From contig NZ_CP106679.1 in assembly GCF_025502585.1 (NCBI RefSeq), positions 3,007,501-3,071,500 on the forward strand: 64,000 nucleotides of DNA. Reading direction: 5' to 3'. Shown here piece after piece: positions 51,364-60,360 of the stretch (position 1 is its first letter; each line of letters opens with the position of its first letter). This DNA comes from Reichenbachiella agarivorans. Its GTDB lineage: Bacteria > Bacteroidota > Bacteroidia > Cytophagales > Cyclobacteriaceae. The translations under genes were made by a program, and so were the position numbers. The notes under the pieces were generated by a model, which saw only the letters and a program-made list of their open reading frames with translations, was not told where the DNA came from and did no database searches.

Positions 51364-52208
51364 GACTCTGAGGCTTTGATTAAGGTCTCAATATCAAACT
51401 TACTCATCTTCAAAAAGGCAGCTGTGACTTTAGGCGCTTTGACAGGATCGCTCATCAGACTCTCCAATACGGTAGGTACTACCTGCCATGATACGCCAAA
51501 CGGATCCTTGAGCCAGCCACACTGGCTCTCTTGACCACCTTCTGTCAACCTTTGCCAGTAGTAATCGATTTCTTCCTGAGTCTCACAATCTATCACAAAT
51601 GAAAGCCCTTCGCTAAACTGAAAATCATGTTCGTACGAACTATCCATTGCCATAAGCACTGTTTTGTCAAGCGTAAACTGTGCGTGTTTGACCGTCCCTG
51701 TAGGCTCTTGATCCGCCTCACTGTAGCGCAACACACCTCTGATACTGGACGGTTCAAAAATAGCGGTGTAGAAATCTATTGCATCTATCGTTTTGCCGTG
51801 CTGCTCACCTACAAACATCAAAGTTGGGGTAAACTTTTGACCCACTTCGGACAGCTTGCCATAGGACAGCTGCCAGTTAACTCCGAATTTGTCTTGAATC
51901 CATCCATATTTTTCACTCCAATCATATTTGTCCAAAGGCATGAGTACATTGCCACCCTTGGAGAGTTGCTGCCATGCCAGATCGATCTCATCTATGCTTT
52001 CACAAACGACGAAGAAGGAGATGGAGGGATTGATTTTGAACATGGAGCCGCCGTTGAGTCCCATGAACTTTTGGCCGGACATTTCAAAATTAACCACCAT
52101 AGGAGTGTCTGCCGTAACTCTTGCATGGGGGAATATACTACAGTATAAATCTGCTGCCTCTTTGGCATTGCCATCGAACCAAAGACATGGATATATTGGA
52201 TTTTTCAT
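51360..52208 (-). CDS. Tandem VOC/PhnB-like protein
   Basis: 282 aa made of two VOC repeats (residues 1-125 and 126-270), each with an FYxxIF-type start (DLYCSIFPHARV, DFYTAIFEPSSI) and DPFGVSWQ/DKFGVNWQ end, typical of the 3-demethylubiquinone-9 3-methyltransferase-like domain. The name is historical and the activity unknown. Coupled to the VOC gene downstream. Confidence 0.88.
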   Translation of the reverse strand: MKNPIYPCLWFDGNAKEAADLYCSIFPHARVTADTPMVVNFEMSGQKFMGLNGGSMFKINPSISFFVVCESIDEIDLAWQQLSKGGNVLMPLDKYDWSEKYGWIQDKFGVNWQLSYGKLSEVGQKFTPTLMFVGEQHGKTIDAIDFYTAIFEPSSIRGVLRYSEADQEPTGTVKHAQFTLDKTVLMAMDSSYEHDFQFSEGLSFVIDCETQEEIDYYWQRLTEGGQESQCGWLKDPFGVSWQVVPTVLESLMSDPVKAPKVTAAFLKMSKFDIETLIKASES

Positions 52209-52291
52209 GGGTGTTTAGTTTTTAAGAAAAGCGTTAGTCTGCATCATGTAAGTCGTTTCTAAAAGTAGATAAGGATTATAGACACTATGAT

Positions 52292-52308
52292 TTTTTGTCT
52301 AAAATCTA
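52292..52308 (-). repeat. Copy of the TAGATTTTAGAC intergenic element
   Basis: The minus strand reads TAGATTTTAGACAAAAA, the same 17 bases as 12492-12508. Further similar strings (CTAGTGTCTAG) follow. Confidence 0.5.
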
Positions 52309-52329
52309 GTGTCTAGTAATCTACATTCA

Positions 52330-52746
52330 TCATGCAAGGGATTCGGTGTATTTCTTAAAGTTGTCCAATATTGCTTGCCAACCGTCTTTTTGCATTTCTA
52401 CTGGGTTTTCATGTTCAGGATCGAAAGTCTCCGTTAGCTTGGTGTGATTCCCTGAGCTGGTGAATTGTACCATGACCGTTCGGCCATCCTCCATCGTATA
52501 GGCAATCAACTCATGGAGTTTTACCTCGTCGTACACGCCAGCAAAGTCGAACCCAAAACTACCGTCTTTGGCTTCCATTCTTGAAGTGAATCGTCCACCT
52601 TTTCTCAAATCATTTTCTGCCCTAGGGGTGTGCCAATCTGGAGAAGCATTGTTCCATTGTGTGATATGTTCTGGTTTTGTCCAAACTTCCCATACTTTGG
52701 TTATAGGAGCAGTAATGTTTGTTTCTACTGTGATTTTTGTTTTCAT
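52330..52746 (-). CDS. SRPBCC/AHSA1-type protein
   Basis: 138 aa of the SRPBCC (Bet v1-like) fold: VETNITAPITKVWEVWTKPEHITQWNNASPDWHTPRAENDLR at the start, and a helix at the end with MQKDGWQAILDNFKKY. Aha1-C-terminal-like proteins bind hydrophobic ligands; the exact role is unknown. First gene of the minus-strand run of small genes, divergent from a GlxA-type regulator. Confidence 0.9.
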   Translation of the reverse strand: MKTKITVETNITAPITKVWEVWTKPEHITQWNNASPDWHTPRAENDLRKGGRFTSRMEAKDGSFGFDFAGVYDEVKLHELIAYTMEDGRTVMVQFTSSGNHTKLTETFDPEHENPVEMQKDGWQAILDNFKKYTESLA

Positions 52747-52881
52747 GATATTTTTTGTTTTTGTGATGATACAAAATTGAGGATTCTTTTCTTAATCGTT
52801 GAAGTGCAAATGCGACACTTTGAAGGGCAGATAATGACAAGATGTTTTTCTACTTTTACAGTATCAATCAACTCCTATACC

Positions 52882-53871
52882 ATGAAAAATGTATCGATTC
52901 TCATTCTAGAAACTGCCGTGATCGAAGCAATCGCCGATCCACATTACATATTCAAGGCGGTCAATCAGTTTTTACAATTTTCTGGCAAAGAACCGCTATT
53001 TAATGTGCAACTGGTCGGTTTGACCAAAGAGGTGAAACTCGAAGGAAGTTTGTACACCGTGCACACCGAAAAATTGCTGCATGAGGTTGATAAAACGGAT
53101 TTGATTTTCATCCCGGCGTTGAGCGGGGACATGGATATGGCACTGCATCTCAATCAAGCTTACATCCCATGGATTGTGAGTCAGCATCAGCGTGGAGCCG
53201 AAGTAGCCTCCCTTTGCATTGGGGCTTTCTTGTTGGCCTCTACGGGTCTGTTGGACGGCAAGCGATGCTCTACCCATTGGAACTCTGCCAATGATTTTAG
53301 AAATCGTTTTCCTGAGGTGGATCTTGTGGATGGCAGTATCATTACAGAAGAAAATGGCATCTATTCCAGTGGAGGAGCCAATTCCTACTGGAGTCTCTTG
53401 CTCTATTTGGTTGAGAAATACACAGACCGAGACACAGCGATTTTGGCTTCCAAGTATTTTGCTGTGGATATAGATCGAGATAGCCAGGCTGCCTTTATGA
53501 TGTTTGAAGGACAAAAAAATCACGATGATGCGGAGGTATTAAAAGCCCAGTTGTTCATAGAACAACACTATCAGGACAAAATCACGATTGCTGATCTGGC
53601 AGACAGCGTAGCAGTGGGTCGGCGCAGTTTTGAGCGTAGGTTCAAGTCAGCTACCAACAATACCGTGATCGAATACATCCAAAGAGTGAAAATAGAGGCA
53701 GCCAAACGCAACTTTGAGAGCAGTCAAAGAAACATCAGTGAAGTGATGTTTTCTGTAGGTTATACAGATACAAAGGCATTTAGGACGGTATTCAAAAAAA
53801 TAACAGGTCTCACACCTATTGAGTATCGAAACAAGTACAACAAGCAGGAAGTAGGGAGTCAGTTGCCTTGA
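52882..53871 (+). CDS. GlxA-family AraC-type regulator (DJ-1/PfpI + AraC)
   Basis: 329 aa from the ATG at 52882. The N-terminal half is a class I amidotransferase-like (DJ-1/PfpI) domain with ASLCIGAFLLASTGLLDGKRCSTHWN. The C-terminal half is an AraC DNA-binding domain (ITIADLADSVAVGRRSFERRFKSATNNTVIEYIQRVKIEAAKRNFESS, ISEVMFSVGYTDTKAFRTVFKKITGLTP). It lies divergently from a minus-strand set of small genes that it may regulate. Confidence 0.92.
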   Translation: MKNVSILILETAVIEAIADPHYIFKAVNQFLQFSGKEPLFNVQLVGLTKEVKLEGSLYTVHTEKLLHEVDKTDLIFIPALSGDMDMALHLNQAYIPWIVSQHQRGAEVASLCIGAFLLASTGLLDGKRCSTHWNSANDFRNRFPEVDLVDGSIITEENGIYSSGGANSYWSLLLYLVEKYTDRDTAILASKYFAVDIDRDSQAAFMMFEGQKNHDDAEVLKAQLFIEQHYQDKITIADLADSVAVGRRSFERRFKSATNNTVIEYIQRVKIEAAKRNFESSQRNISEVMFSVGYTDTKAFRTVFKKITGLTPIEYRNKYNKQEVGSQLP

Positions 53872-53956
53872 TCCAGTAGCTTGCTGTGCTCTTGAGATTC
53901 ATCTCTTTACGAAAATTTTGAATCCTCGCATTTAGCTTACAGCACGCTGCGAATAA

Positions 53957-54946
53957 CTATTGCAGACCTTTCAAAAGCTCGTAGGATTTTAGCCTAGCCT
54001 GGTGATCATAGATGTGTGATACCACCATCAGTTCGTCAATCTGTGTGTCTTCTACAAACTGGTCGAGGCGACTTCCTACTTCGTCCGCATCTCCTATGAA
54101 AGAATAGGCGAGGAAGGGTTTTAGTGCTTCTTCGAACTCACGAGGCAACACAAACTTAGGGTCTGGAGCCTGTAGCGGATGACGCTGACGTGTCAGTATG
54201 CCCATAAATATCTTCTTCATGGACGTAGAGATTAGCTCGGCTTCCTCAGTCGTATCTGCGGCAATTACATTGACACAGGCGATGACAAAGGGTTCTTGCA
54301 AATACTTCGAAGGTTTGAAGCTGTCTCGGTAGATCTTCAATGCCTGGTGCAGTTGCTGTGGTGCAAAGTGACTTGCAAAGGCATAGGGGAGGCCAAATGA
54401 AGCCGCTAAGTGTGCGCTGTCTGTGCTAGAGCCCAAGATCCAAATAGGAATATCTAACCCTTCGCCTGGTATGGCTCTGACCGCTGAGTGTCGGTTGTCA
54501 TCGGATAGATAATTTTGTAATTCTCTGACTGTCTGAGGGAATTTATAAGCCGCTTCATCGTCCCTTTGGAGTGCTCTGGCTGTTTGCTGATCTGTGCCAG
54601 GAGCTCTGCCCAACCCTAAGTCAATTCGGCCAGGATAGAGAGATTCCAAGGTGCCGAACTGCTCTGCTACCATCAGAGGCGCATGATTGGGAAGCATGAT
54701 GCCGCCCGAGCCTACTCTGATGGTAGAGGTACCACCAGCGACATGTCCGATCAGGACTGCTGTAGCAGAACTGGCGATGCTATCCATGTTGTGATGCTCC
54801 GCCAACCAAAATCGATTGTAACCGAGCTGTTCTGCTTTTTGAGCCAGACTTAGGCTATTTTTAAATGCTTCGCTAGGACCAAATCCTTCGAGAATCACTG
54901 CCAAATCCAAAACTGACAGAGGAATATTCTTCAACTCTTTTTTCAT
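53957..54946 (-). CDS. LLM-class flavin-dependent oxidoreductase (MsnO8-like)
   Basis: 329 aa luciferase-like monooxygenase: [45 protein letters not shown], then [39 protein letters not shown]. The start LSVLDLA belongs to the MsnO8 subgroup. It uses reduced flavin and oxygen; the substrate is unknown. Monocistronic. Confidence 0.92.
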   Translation of the reverse strand: MKKELKNIPLSVLDLAVILEGFGPSEAFKNSLSLAQKAEQLGYNRFWLAEHHNMDSIASSATAVLIGHVAGGTSTIRVGSGGIMLPNHAPLMVAEQFGTLESLYPGRIDLGLGRAPGTDQQTARALQRDDEAAYKFPQTVRELQNYLSDDNRHSAVRAIPGEGLDIPIWILGSSTDSAHLAASFGLPYAFASHFAPQQLHQALKIYRDSFKPSKYLQEPFVIACVNVIAADTTEEAELISTSMKKIFMGILTRQRHPLQAPDPKFVLPREFEEALKPFLAYSFIGDADEVGSRLDQFVEDTQIDELMVVSHIYDHQARLKSYELLKGLQ

Positions 54947-55274
54947 TGTATCAAATTACTAGCTGCAGGGGCTCAGCTCTTGGGGGTAACATTTACTTAT
55001 TGCTTTCAAACTGTATTGCAGGCAAAAGGTTATTGAAATATGCTACAATGATCGTCAAATATATTTCATAGTCATTGTGTGGGATAAATGAGACGATCGT
55101 GAATCAAACAGGGTTCTTATTCGTATCATGGGTTGTGACTGTTCAAATCGTCCTTGTTTCAATCTCGAACAAGGGGCTTGCAGAATATTTATACTTAAAT
55201 TAAGACTATCCACAGAGATGATCAAGTCCTGTGAGTATATGATATCTATTGAAACCCTTTAAATTATTCACGTA
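54947..55274. other. 328-base divergent intergenic region
   Basis: No ORF is supported. CCTTGTT (55152-55158) and AACAAGG (55168-55174) form a small hairpin. The region must hold the promoters of the monooxygenase and peroxiredoxin genes, but I could not single out elements. Confidence 0.5.
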
Positions 55275-55916
55275 ATGAGTACTATTAGACTTGGAGACAT
55301 AGCTCCAAACTTTACCGCAGAAACGACAGAAGGAAAAATTGATTTTCACAACTGGCTAGGAGATAGCTGGGGCGTTTTGTTTTCCCACCCTGCTGATTAT
55401 ACACCTGTTTGTACAACTGAGCTAGGTGCAGTGGCCAATTACAAAGCAGAGTTTGACAAGAGGAATGTCAAGGTGATTGCACTAAGTGTAGATGGTATCA
55501 CCTCTCACAAAGGATGGATCAAAGACATCAATGAGACGCAAAAGACTACTGTCAACTTTCCAATCATCGCTGATGAGGATCGGAAAGTTGCGACTTTGTA
55601 TGATATGATTCATCCCAATGCCGATGATAAGATGACTGTGAGATCTATCTTTTTGATTGGTCCTGATAAGAAAGTCAAGCTGATGATTACCTACCCGGCT
55701 TCTACTGGTAGAAACTTCGATGAGTTGCTTCGTGTGATTGATTCGTTGCAATTGACGGCCTATCACAAGGTAGCTACTCCAGCCAATTGGAAAGCGGGTG
55801 ACGATTGTGTGATCGTGCCTGCTGTGAAGAATGAAGACATTCCGTCTTTGTTCCCAAAAGGATATACGGAGATCAAACCATATTTGAGAATGACCCCACA
55901 ACCTAATTTGAAATAA
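55275..55916 (+). CDS. 1-Cys peroxiredoxin (Prx6 type)
   Basis: 213 aa. Catalytic Cys46 in HPADYTPVCTTELG, then KVIALSVDG, FPIIADEDRKVATLYDMIHP and the long C-terminal part typical of Prx6 (PANWKAGDDCVIVPAVK). There is no resolving Cys in the 2-Cys position. It reduces peroxides in the cytosol with an external thiol. Strong terminator directly after. Confidence 0.94.
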   Translation: MSTIRLGDIAPNFTAETTEGKIDFHNWLGDSWGVLFSHPADYTPVCTTELGAVANYKAEFDKRNVKVIALSVDGITSHKGWIKDINETQKTTVNFPIIADEDRKVATLYDMIHPNADDKMTVRSIFLIGPDKKVKLMITYPASTGRNFDELLRVIDSLQLTAYHKVATPANWKAGDDCVIVPAVKNEDIPSLFPKGYTEIKPYLRMTPQPNLK

Positions 55917-55934
55917 TTCAGGGTTGTGAAATAA

Positions 55935-55970
55935 AAAAGGCCGTTAGGAATTGTTTTCTAACGGCCTTTT
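55935..55970. terminator. Bidirectional terminator
   Basis: Stem GGCCGTTAG / CTAACGGCC flanked by A residues on the left and T residues on the right, so it works on both strands. It lies between the converging peroxiredoxin and DPP III-like genes. Confidence 0.9.
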
Positions 55971-55977
55971 TCATGTG

Positions 55978-57993
55978 CTACAAGAACGAATAATGTTTCG
56001 CATAGTAGAGCATTTGCTCTGTAAAGTCTTCTGGATATGCTACCGTAACATCTGTGATATTGCCAGCGGTATCAGTGACTGGGATCAACTCAGGGTTGAT
56101 GAATCCGCCATAAGGTGCGATATTCAGTTTTTCGGCTCGGGACAGGACTTCAGCATGAATCACAGGGTCTACTTTTACGCCATAGTTTTCTACCAAAGCC
56201 TTTGCCGCTTCATAATCTCCTTCAGACTTGATACGCTGGGTTTCTCTGAGCAATCTGCCAAAGATCATACGTAGCTCCTGATAGTCGTTGATTTTATAAT
56301 AGGTTTTGCCCTCTTTCAATACTTTTTCTATCACTCGTCCTGGGAGACCTTGTTCGAATGCCCAATTGGATACCCAGGCTCTGTTGCGCATGTGGGCTTC
56401 TTCGATGTCTTCACCGGGTTTCAATCTGCGCAGCTGTATGAGCAGGCCGTTTCGGATGTAGCTGTCATATTCTTCTTTACCTACTTCTAAACTAGGGATT
56501 AATCCCAACTCAACCAGTTTTGGGTCGAGTAGGTAATACAGACCCACTAGATCTGCACGACCTTCTTCTAGGGTAGAGGCGTAATTTTTTAAAGTTTCTG
56601 CGGGTGTACCTACACCAGGATTCAACTGTCCTGATGCATGACCGATGACTTCATGCAGTGCGGTGTGCATTTTGTCTCCCAGTACACCATATTTTTTGGT
56701 TCTGGCGACCTCTTCTTCTGTGAAGGCAAACTCTTCTACCAACCCAGAGCCACTGCCTTGTGTATAGGCATCTATGATGTTGCCTAGGCTTACTGATTTT
56801 GAGCCGTGTTTGCTTCTGATCCAGTTGGCGTTGGGTAGATTTACACCGATAGGAGTGGATGGGCTGGCATCTCCAGACTCACTGGCGACATTCACTACTT
56901 TGTAGCTCACACCTACCACATTGCTCTTTTTGTGTTCTTCCATGATGGGAGAGTTGTCTTCAAACCACTGCGCATTGTGAGAGAGAACCTGCATGCGTTC
57001 TGATGCATCAAAATCCTTGATCTGAACGATGGATTCAAACGAACCTCTGTAACCTTTGGGGTCATTGTACACTTCGATGAAACTGTTGATGTAGTCAATG
57101 TCACCTTCGGTAGCACCTGCCCACACGACATTGTACTCATCCCATGTTTTCAAATCCCCAGTTTGGTAATAGGCAATCAACAAGTCCAGCGCCTTCTTTT
57201 GTGCTTCATTTTCGGCGACTGTACTGGCTTTTTCCAACCAATAGATGATTTGGTCGATGGCGGATCCATACAATCCCCCCGATTTCCAAACGATTTCTTC
57301 CAGCTGTCCTTCTTGGTTTCTGATCAACTTGGAATTCAAACCATAGGAGATGGGTTCGTCTGTGTTCTTGTCGATTATGTCCGTGTAAAACTGGTCTACT
57401 TCATCGGCAGTGATGTCTGGGGCATAAAAATTCGTCGCTGAACCAAGTAGCAAACCTTTGCTTTCATCCAAGTTTACCTTTTTATTATCTACCGCAGGAT
57501 CAAAGATGGCAGAAAGAACTTCCTCATTGAGTTCTTGATTCGTAGCGAGCAACAAGCTGTCAAAATACTCGGACGAGAACTCAGGCATGATTTTACTCAT
57601 CGAATAGTGGTGATGGATGCCATTGGCAAACCATATTCGCTTGGTATATTCCATGAGGGATTTCCAGTTTTGGTTGGTGGTGTCTCCCTCGTACTGATTG
57701 ATGATGTTTTCCAGTGTTTTGCGGATGGTCAGGTTGTGTCGGTAGTTTTGATCATAAATGATGTCTCTGCCACAGAGTCCCGCCTGTGCCAAATAATAAA
57801 CAAGTTTCTTTTGGTCGAGGCTCAGTTGATCAAAATTAGGAAGCTGATAGCGGTAGATTTTCAGGTCGGCAAACTGCTCCGTCCAATACTTGAATTCTTC
57901 AGTCTCTGGTGTTTCTTGTACTTTGGAACTTTCTTTTGGCTGACATCCATAGATGAGCAGGCATATCATGGGAATGTAGATGTAATGTTTCAT
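55978..57993 (-). CDS. Dipeptidyl-peptidase III-like metallopeptidase (M49), lipoprotein
   Basis: 671 aa from the ATG at 57991-57993 (an in-frame ATG five codons earlier is also possible). Lipoprotein signal LLIYGC near residue 15. The M49 zinc site is HEVIGH, the HExxGH form typical of the bacterial branch (HELLGH in eukaryotes), with the third ligand in EEGRADLVGLYYL. It should cleave dipeptides from short peptides at the periplasmic or outer surface. Monocistronic. Confidence 0.9.
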   Translation of the reverse strand: MKHYIYIPMICLLIYGCQPKESSKVQETPETEEFKYWTEQFADLKIYRYQLPNFDQLSLDQKKLVYYLAQAGLCGRDIIYDQNYRHNLTIRKTLENIINQYEGDTTNQNWKSLMEYTKRIWFANGIHHHYSMSKIMPEFSSEYFDSLLLATNQELNEEVLSAIFDPAVDNKKVNLDESKGLLLGSATNFYAPDITADEVDQFYTDIIDKNTDEPISYGLNSKLIRNQEGQLEEIVWKSGGLYGSAIDQIIYWLEKASTVAENEAQKKALDLLIAYYQTGDLKTWDEYNVVWAGATEGDIDYINSFIEVYNDPKGYRGSFESIVQIKDFDASERMQVLSHNAQWFEDNSPIMEEHKKSNVVGVSYKVVNVASESGDASPSTPIGVNLPNANWIRSKHGSKSVSLGNIIDAYTQGSGSGLVEEFAFTEEEVARTKKYGVLGDKMHTALHEVIGHASGQLNPGVGTPAETLKNYASTLEEGRADLVGLYYLLDPKLVELGLIPSLEVGKEEYDSYIRNGLLIQLRRLKPGEDIEEAHMRNRAWVSNWAFEQGLPGRVIEKVLKEGKTYYKINDYQELRMIFGRLLRETQRIKSEGDYEAAKALVENYGVKVDPVIHAEVLSRAEKLNIAPYGGFINPELIPVTDTAGNITDVTVAYPEDFTEQMLYYAKHYSFL

Positions 57994-58323
57994 GTTGTTA
58001 TCATTCATTGTGTTTAGTCTGATGTAATTTAACCCTGAATTATGTAATTCAGGAGTTAATAGAGATTTGATGAATGGTTAATCATCAGGGTGGCTCGTGT
58101 CTTGCGTAGGAGAGCCAATCATGGTTGATCTGACTCACCCTTGTCTATTAATACCTGTTGTGTACGAATTGCTCCAGTTGTCTTTTGGACTACCTCTCCA
58201 GAGGAGTGAGAATCAGATTCTTTGAATAGTACAAATATGAAGAGAAAGTCAGTAGGTGTTTTTGAGGGGAAAAGGCTCAAAATGGAGGTTGAAAAGTAGA
58301 TGAAACAAAGCATGTCAAGTGTT

Positions 58324-58411
58324 CGGTGAAACGAACACCTGTGTTTGACCGTCCGAACACAGGTGATTGACCGATCAAACACAGGTGATTCATCGGTCAA
58401 ACACAGGTGTT
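58324..58411. repeat. Nested palindrome with 22-base tandem units
   Basis: Outer arms at 58334-58351 and 58394-58411 are a perfect 18-base inverted repeat (AACACCTGTGTTTGACCG and its complement). Between them stand two 22-base direct units (58355-58376, 58377-58398) built on AACACAGGTGATT. A small stem GTGTTCG/CGAACAC (58319-58338) precedes it. Confidence 0.7.
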
Positions 58412-58652
58412 TGAAAAGGTGGAGAAAAAGCCTCATTGCTGCATGTAAACGGGGTTTTTGTTCATGCTCATCGATTCCGTGTTGGTTGTAAGCCTCACCG
58501 TGGTATTGAAGACTACAGTCTTGGGGTATATGTGTTTGCTGTCTTGGATTAGTGCAAATTTCACGCTGGCAATTAGAGTGATGTTTGGGAGGTCAAGCCA
58601 GGGGATAGTTGTTTCGATCTCTGCTGTGACAATAGCATTTCTCAACCGAACG

Positions 58653-58692
58653 GTGTAGTTGTGCCATGGGCTAACACGCAGCACAACTACAC
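58653..58692 (-). terminator. Hairpin downstream of the deoxynucleoside kinase gene
   Basis: A perfect 12-base inverted repeat (GTGTAGTTGTGC, 58653-58664, with GCACAACTACAC, 58681-58692), 12 bases after the kinase stop codon. There is no T-run, so a terminator role is uncertain. Confidence 0.4.
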
Positions 58693-58703
58693 GGGTGGTA
58701 GGA

Positions 58704-59327
58704 CTAGCTAAATAAACCGAAGAGTTCTCTGTCAAGATTGGATACTATCTGTGCAAAATCTTCCTGTTTGTCTACGAAGTTGAGTTTGTTGACATCTATG
58801 ATTAGCAACTTGCCTTCATCGTAGTTTTGGATCCATGTTTCATAGTGCTCTTTGAGCTCTCTGAGGTAGTCGATTCGAATTGTTTTTTCGTATTCTCGCC
58901 CTCTTTTTTCAATGTTGCGAACCAAATGATCAATGTCACAGCGCAGGTAGATAAGCAGGTCTGGCGGCTTGACATATTTGATCATAGACTTGAAAAGTGC
59001 CAAATAGTTTTCGTAATCTCTGGGACTAAAATAGCCTTGATCATAGAGGCTCTTGGCGAAAATATAGGCGTCTTCGTAGATCGTACGGTCTTGGATTACA
59101 GGCCTGTCTTTTTTGGCAATTTGGTGAACCTGACCAAACCTACTGTTGAGGAAGTAGATTTGTAAATGAAAGGACCAGCGCGCCATGTCTTTGTAAAAAT
59201 CCTCCAGGTAGGGGTTGTTGTCTACTTCTTCGAGTTCTACTTCCCAACCATAGTGTTTGGCAAGCATTTTGGTAAGCGTTGTCTTGCCTGCTCCGATGTT
59301 TCCGGCTATGGCGATGTGTTTGATCAT
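58704..59327 (-). CDS. Deoxynucleoside kinase
   Basis: 207 aa from the ATG at 59325-59327; a longer frame to 59471 is not supported. P-loop GNIGAGKT (9-16), then VIQDRTIYEDAYIFAKSLYDQG (the DR-type motif), LLIYLRCDIDHLVRNIEKRGREYEK and a lid of basic residues. It phosphorylates deoxynucleosides (probably dAdo/dGuo-type or dCyd) in the salvage pathway. Confidence 0.93.
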   Translation of the reverse strand: MIKHIAIAGNIGAGKTTLTKMLAKHYGWEVELEEVDNNPYLEDFYKDMARWSFHLQIYFLNSRFGQVHQIAKKDRPVIQDRTIYEDAYIFAKSLYDQGYFSPRDYENYLALFKSMIKYVKPPDLLIYLRCDIDHLVRNIEKRGREYEKTIRIDYLRELKEHYETWIQNYDEGKLLIIDVNKLNFVDKQEDFAQIVSNLDRELFGLFS

Positions 59328-59718
59328 TTTGTTTTGCTGCTTGTGAGTGGAGAAGTTGAAAGTTTGAAAGCCGAAAGTTAATGAGATAGTAGTTTGTATT
59401 GAACGAGTTTCTTTGACAATTTGGCTGATTTCTATCCACCATTTATCATTTGTCAATCGAGATGTATTCAATCACCTTTTGTTAGTTGCTAATTGTCACG
59501 ATTTGGACTAGAATTGCCTCGCTTTGGCTCGGAAACGGGTTAGCCTTTGAGGTCAATAGAATCGTGTAAAAGCGAATGGATTGGCTGACATAATGAGAAT
59601 GATTCCTGCTAGTGACTTTGCGCTGTAGACTATTTGCAATCGAGGCTTGAATCAATTTTAGCTTTCTAACTATTCACATTATAACTTTAAACCTTCAACT
59701 CCTGATACCCATACTATT
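59328..59718. other. 391-base intergenic region
   Basis: No ORF, repeat or clear motif is supported. AT-rich with a short GC-rich patch (CTCGCTTTGGCTCGG at about 59519-59533). It carries the promoters of two divergent genes. Confidence 0.4.
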
Positions 59719-60360
59719 TTGGATTTTTTAGATAGAGAAATACAACGCTACACTGAGGGACATAGTTCTGCAGCCACTCCACTGTTGGAGCGAATAGATC
59801 GAGAGACCCACCTAGAGGTCATGATGCCGAGGATGATCTCAGGGCATGTACAGGGCAGGATTTTGTCTATGTTTTCCTACATGATTCGTCCACGTAGAAT
59901 CCTCGAAATCGGTACCTACACAGGGTATTCGGCACTGTGTCTGGCAGAAGGGATGACTGTGGATGGTCGATTGATAACTGTAGATGTCAACGAAGAGTTG
60001 GAAGACCGTGTGAGGGGATACATAGCAGCTTCTGATTATGCACATCAGATTGATTATTACATTGGCAAAGGTGCAGAATTGATCCCTACCTTGGATGAGA
60101 CTTTTGATTTGGTGTTTATCGATGCGGACAAGTCCAATTATCAAACTTACTTTGATTTGGTTCTGCCCAAAATGCGTAAGGGAGGATTTATATTGGCAGA
60201 CAATGTGCTATGGAGTGGCAAGGTAGTCGAGCAAGTCAAACCCAATGACAAAGACACTTTAGCTTTGATTGATTTCAACAAATCTGTGCACGACGACCCC
60301 AGAGTAGAAAATGTATTGATGCCAGTGAGAGATGGCCTAATGATATTGAGAGTATTATGA
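59719..60360 (+). CDS. SAM-dependent O-methyltransferase
   Basis: 213 aa with a TTG start at 59719. The family's N-terminus (DFLDREIQRYTEGHSSAATPLLERIDRETH) is in frame with it and no earlier ATG exists. The first ATG would remove 34 conserved residues. The SAM motif is ILEIGTYTGYSALCLAEGM, and VFIDADKSNYQTYFDL and GGFILADNVLWSGKVV follow, as in caffeoyl-CoA/catechol O-methyltransferase-like enzymes. Substrate unknown. It overlaps the next gene by 4 bases. Confidence 0.9.
   Translation: MDFLDREIQRYTEGHSSAATPLLERIDRETHLEVMMPRMISGHVQGRILSMFSYMIRPRRILEIGTYTGYSALCLAEGMTVDGRLITVDVNEELEDRVRGYIAASDYAHQIDYYIGKGAELIPTLDETFDLVFIDADKSNYQTYFDLVLPKMRKGGFILADNVLWSGKVVEQVKPNDKDTLALIDFNKSVHDDPRVENVLMPVRDGLMILRVL

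Larger units (their letters stand above)
57994..58703. other. About 700-base intergenic region with nested inverted repeats
   Basis: No convincing gene. A minus-strand frame of about 100 codons (58433-58735) has no ATG start and would begin inside the kinase gene. Structured elements occur at 58324-58411 and 58653-58692 (see separate entries). Confidence 0.5.

Noticed and set aside
58355-58398. Possible CRISPR repeat
   Set aside because: Two adjacent 22-base direct units without spacers, inside a larger palindrome, and no cas genes nearby.
58433-58735. Minus-strand ORF of 100 codons with plausible beta-type residues
   Set aside because: The only start is a TTG inside the kinase gene, a 12-base inverted repeat lies within it, and no family is recognised.
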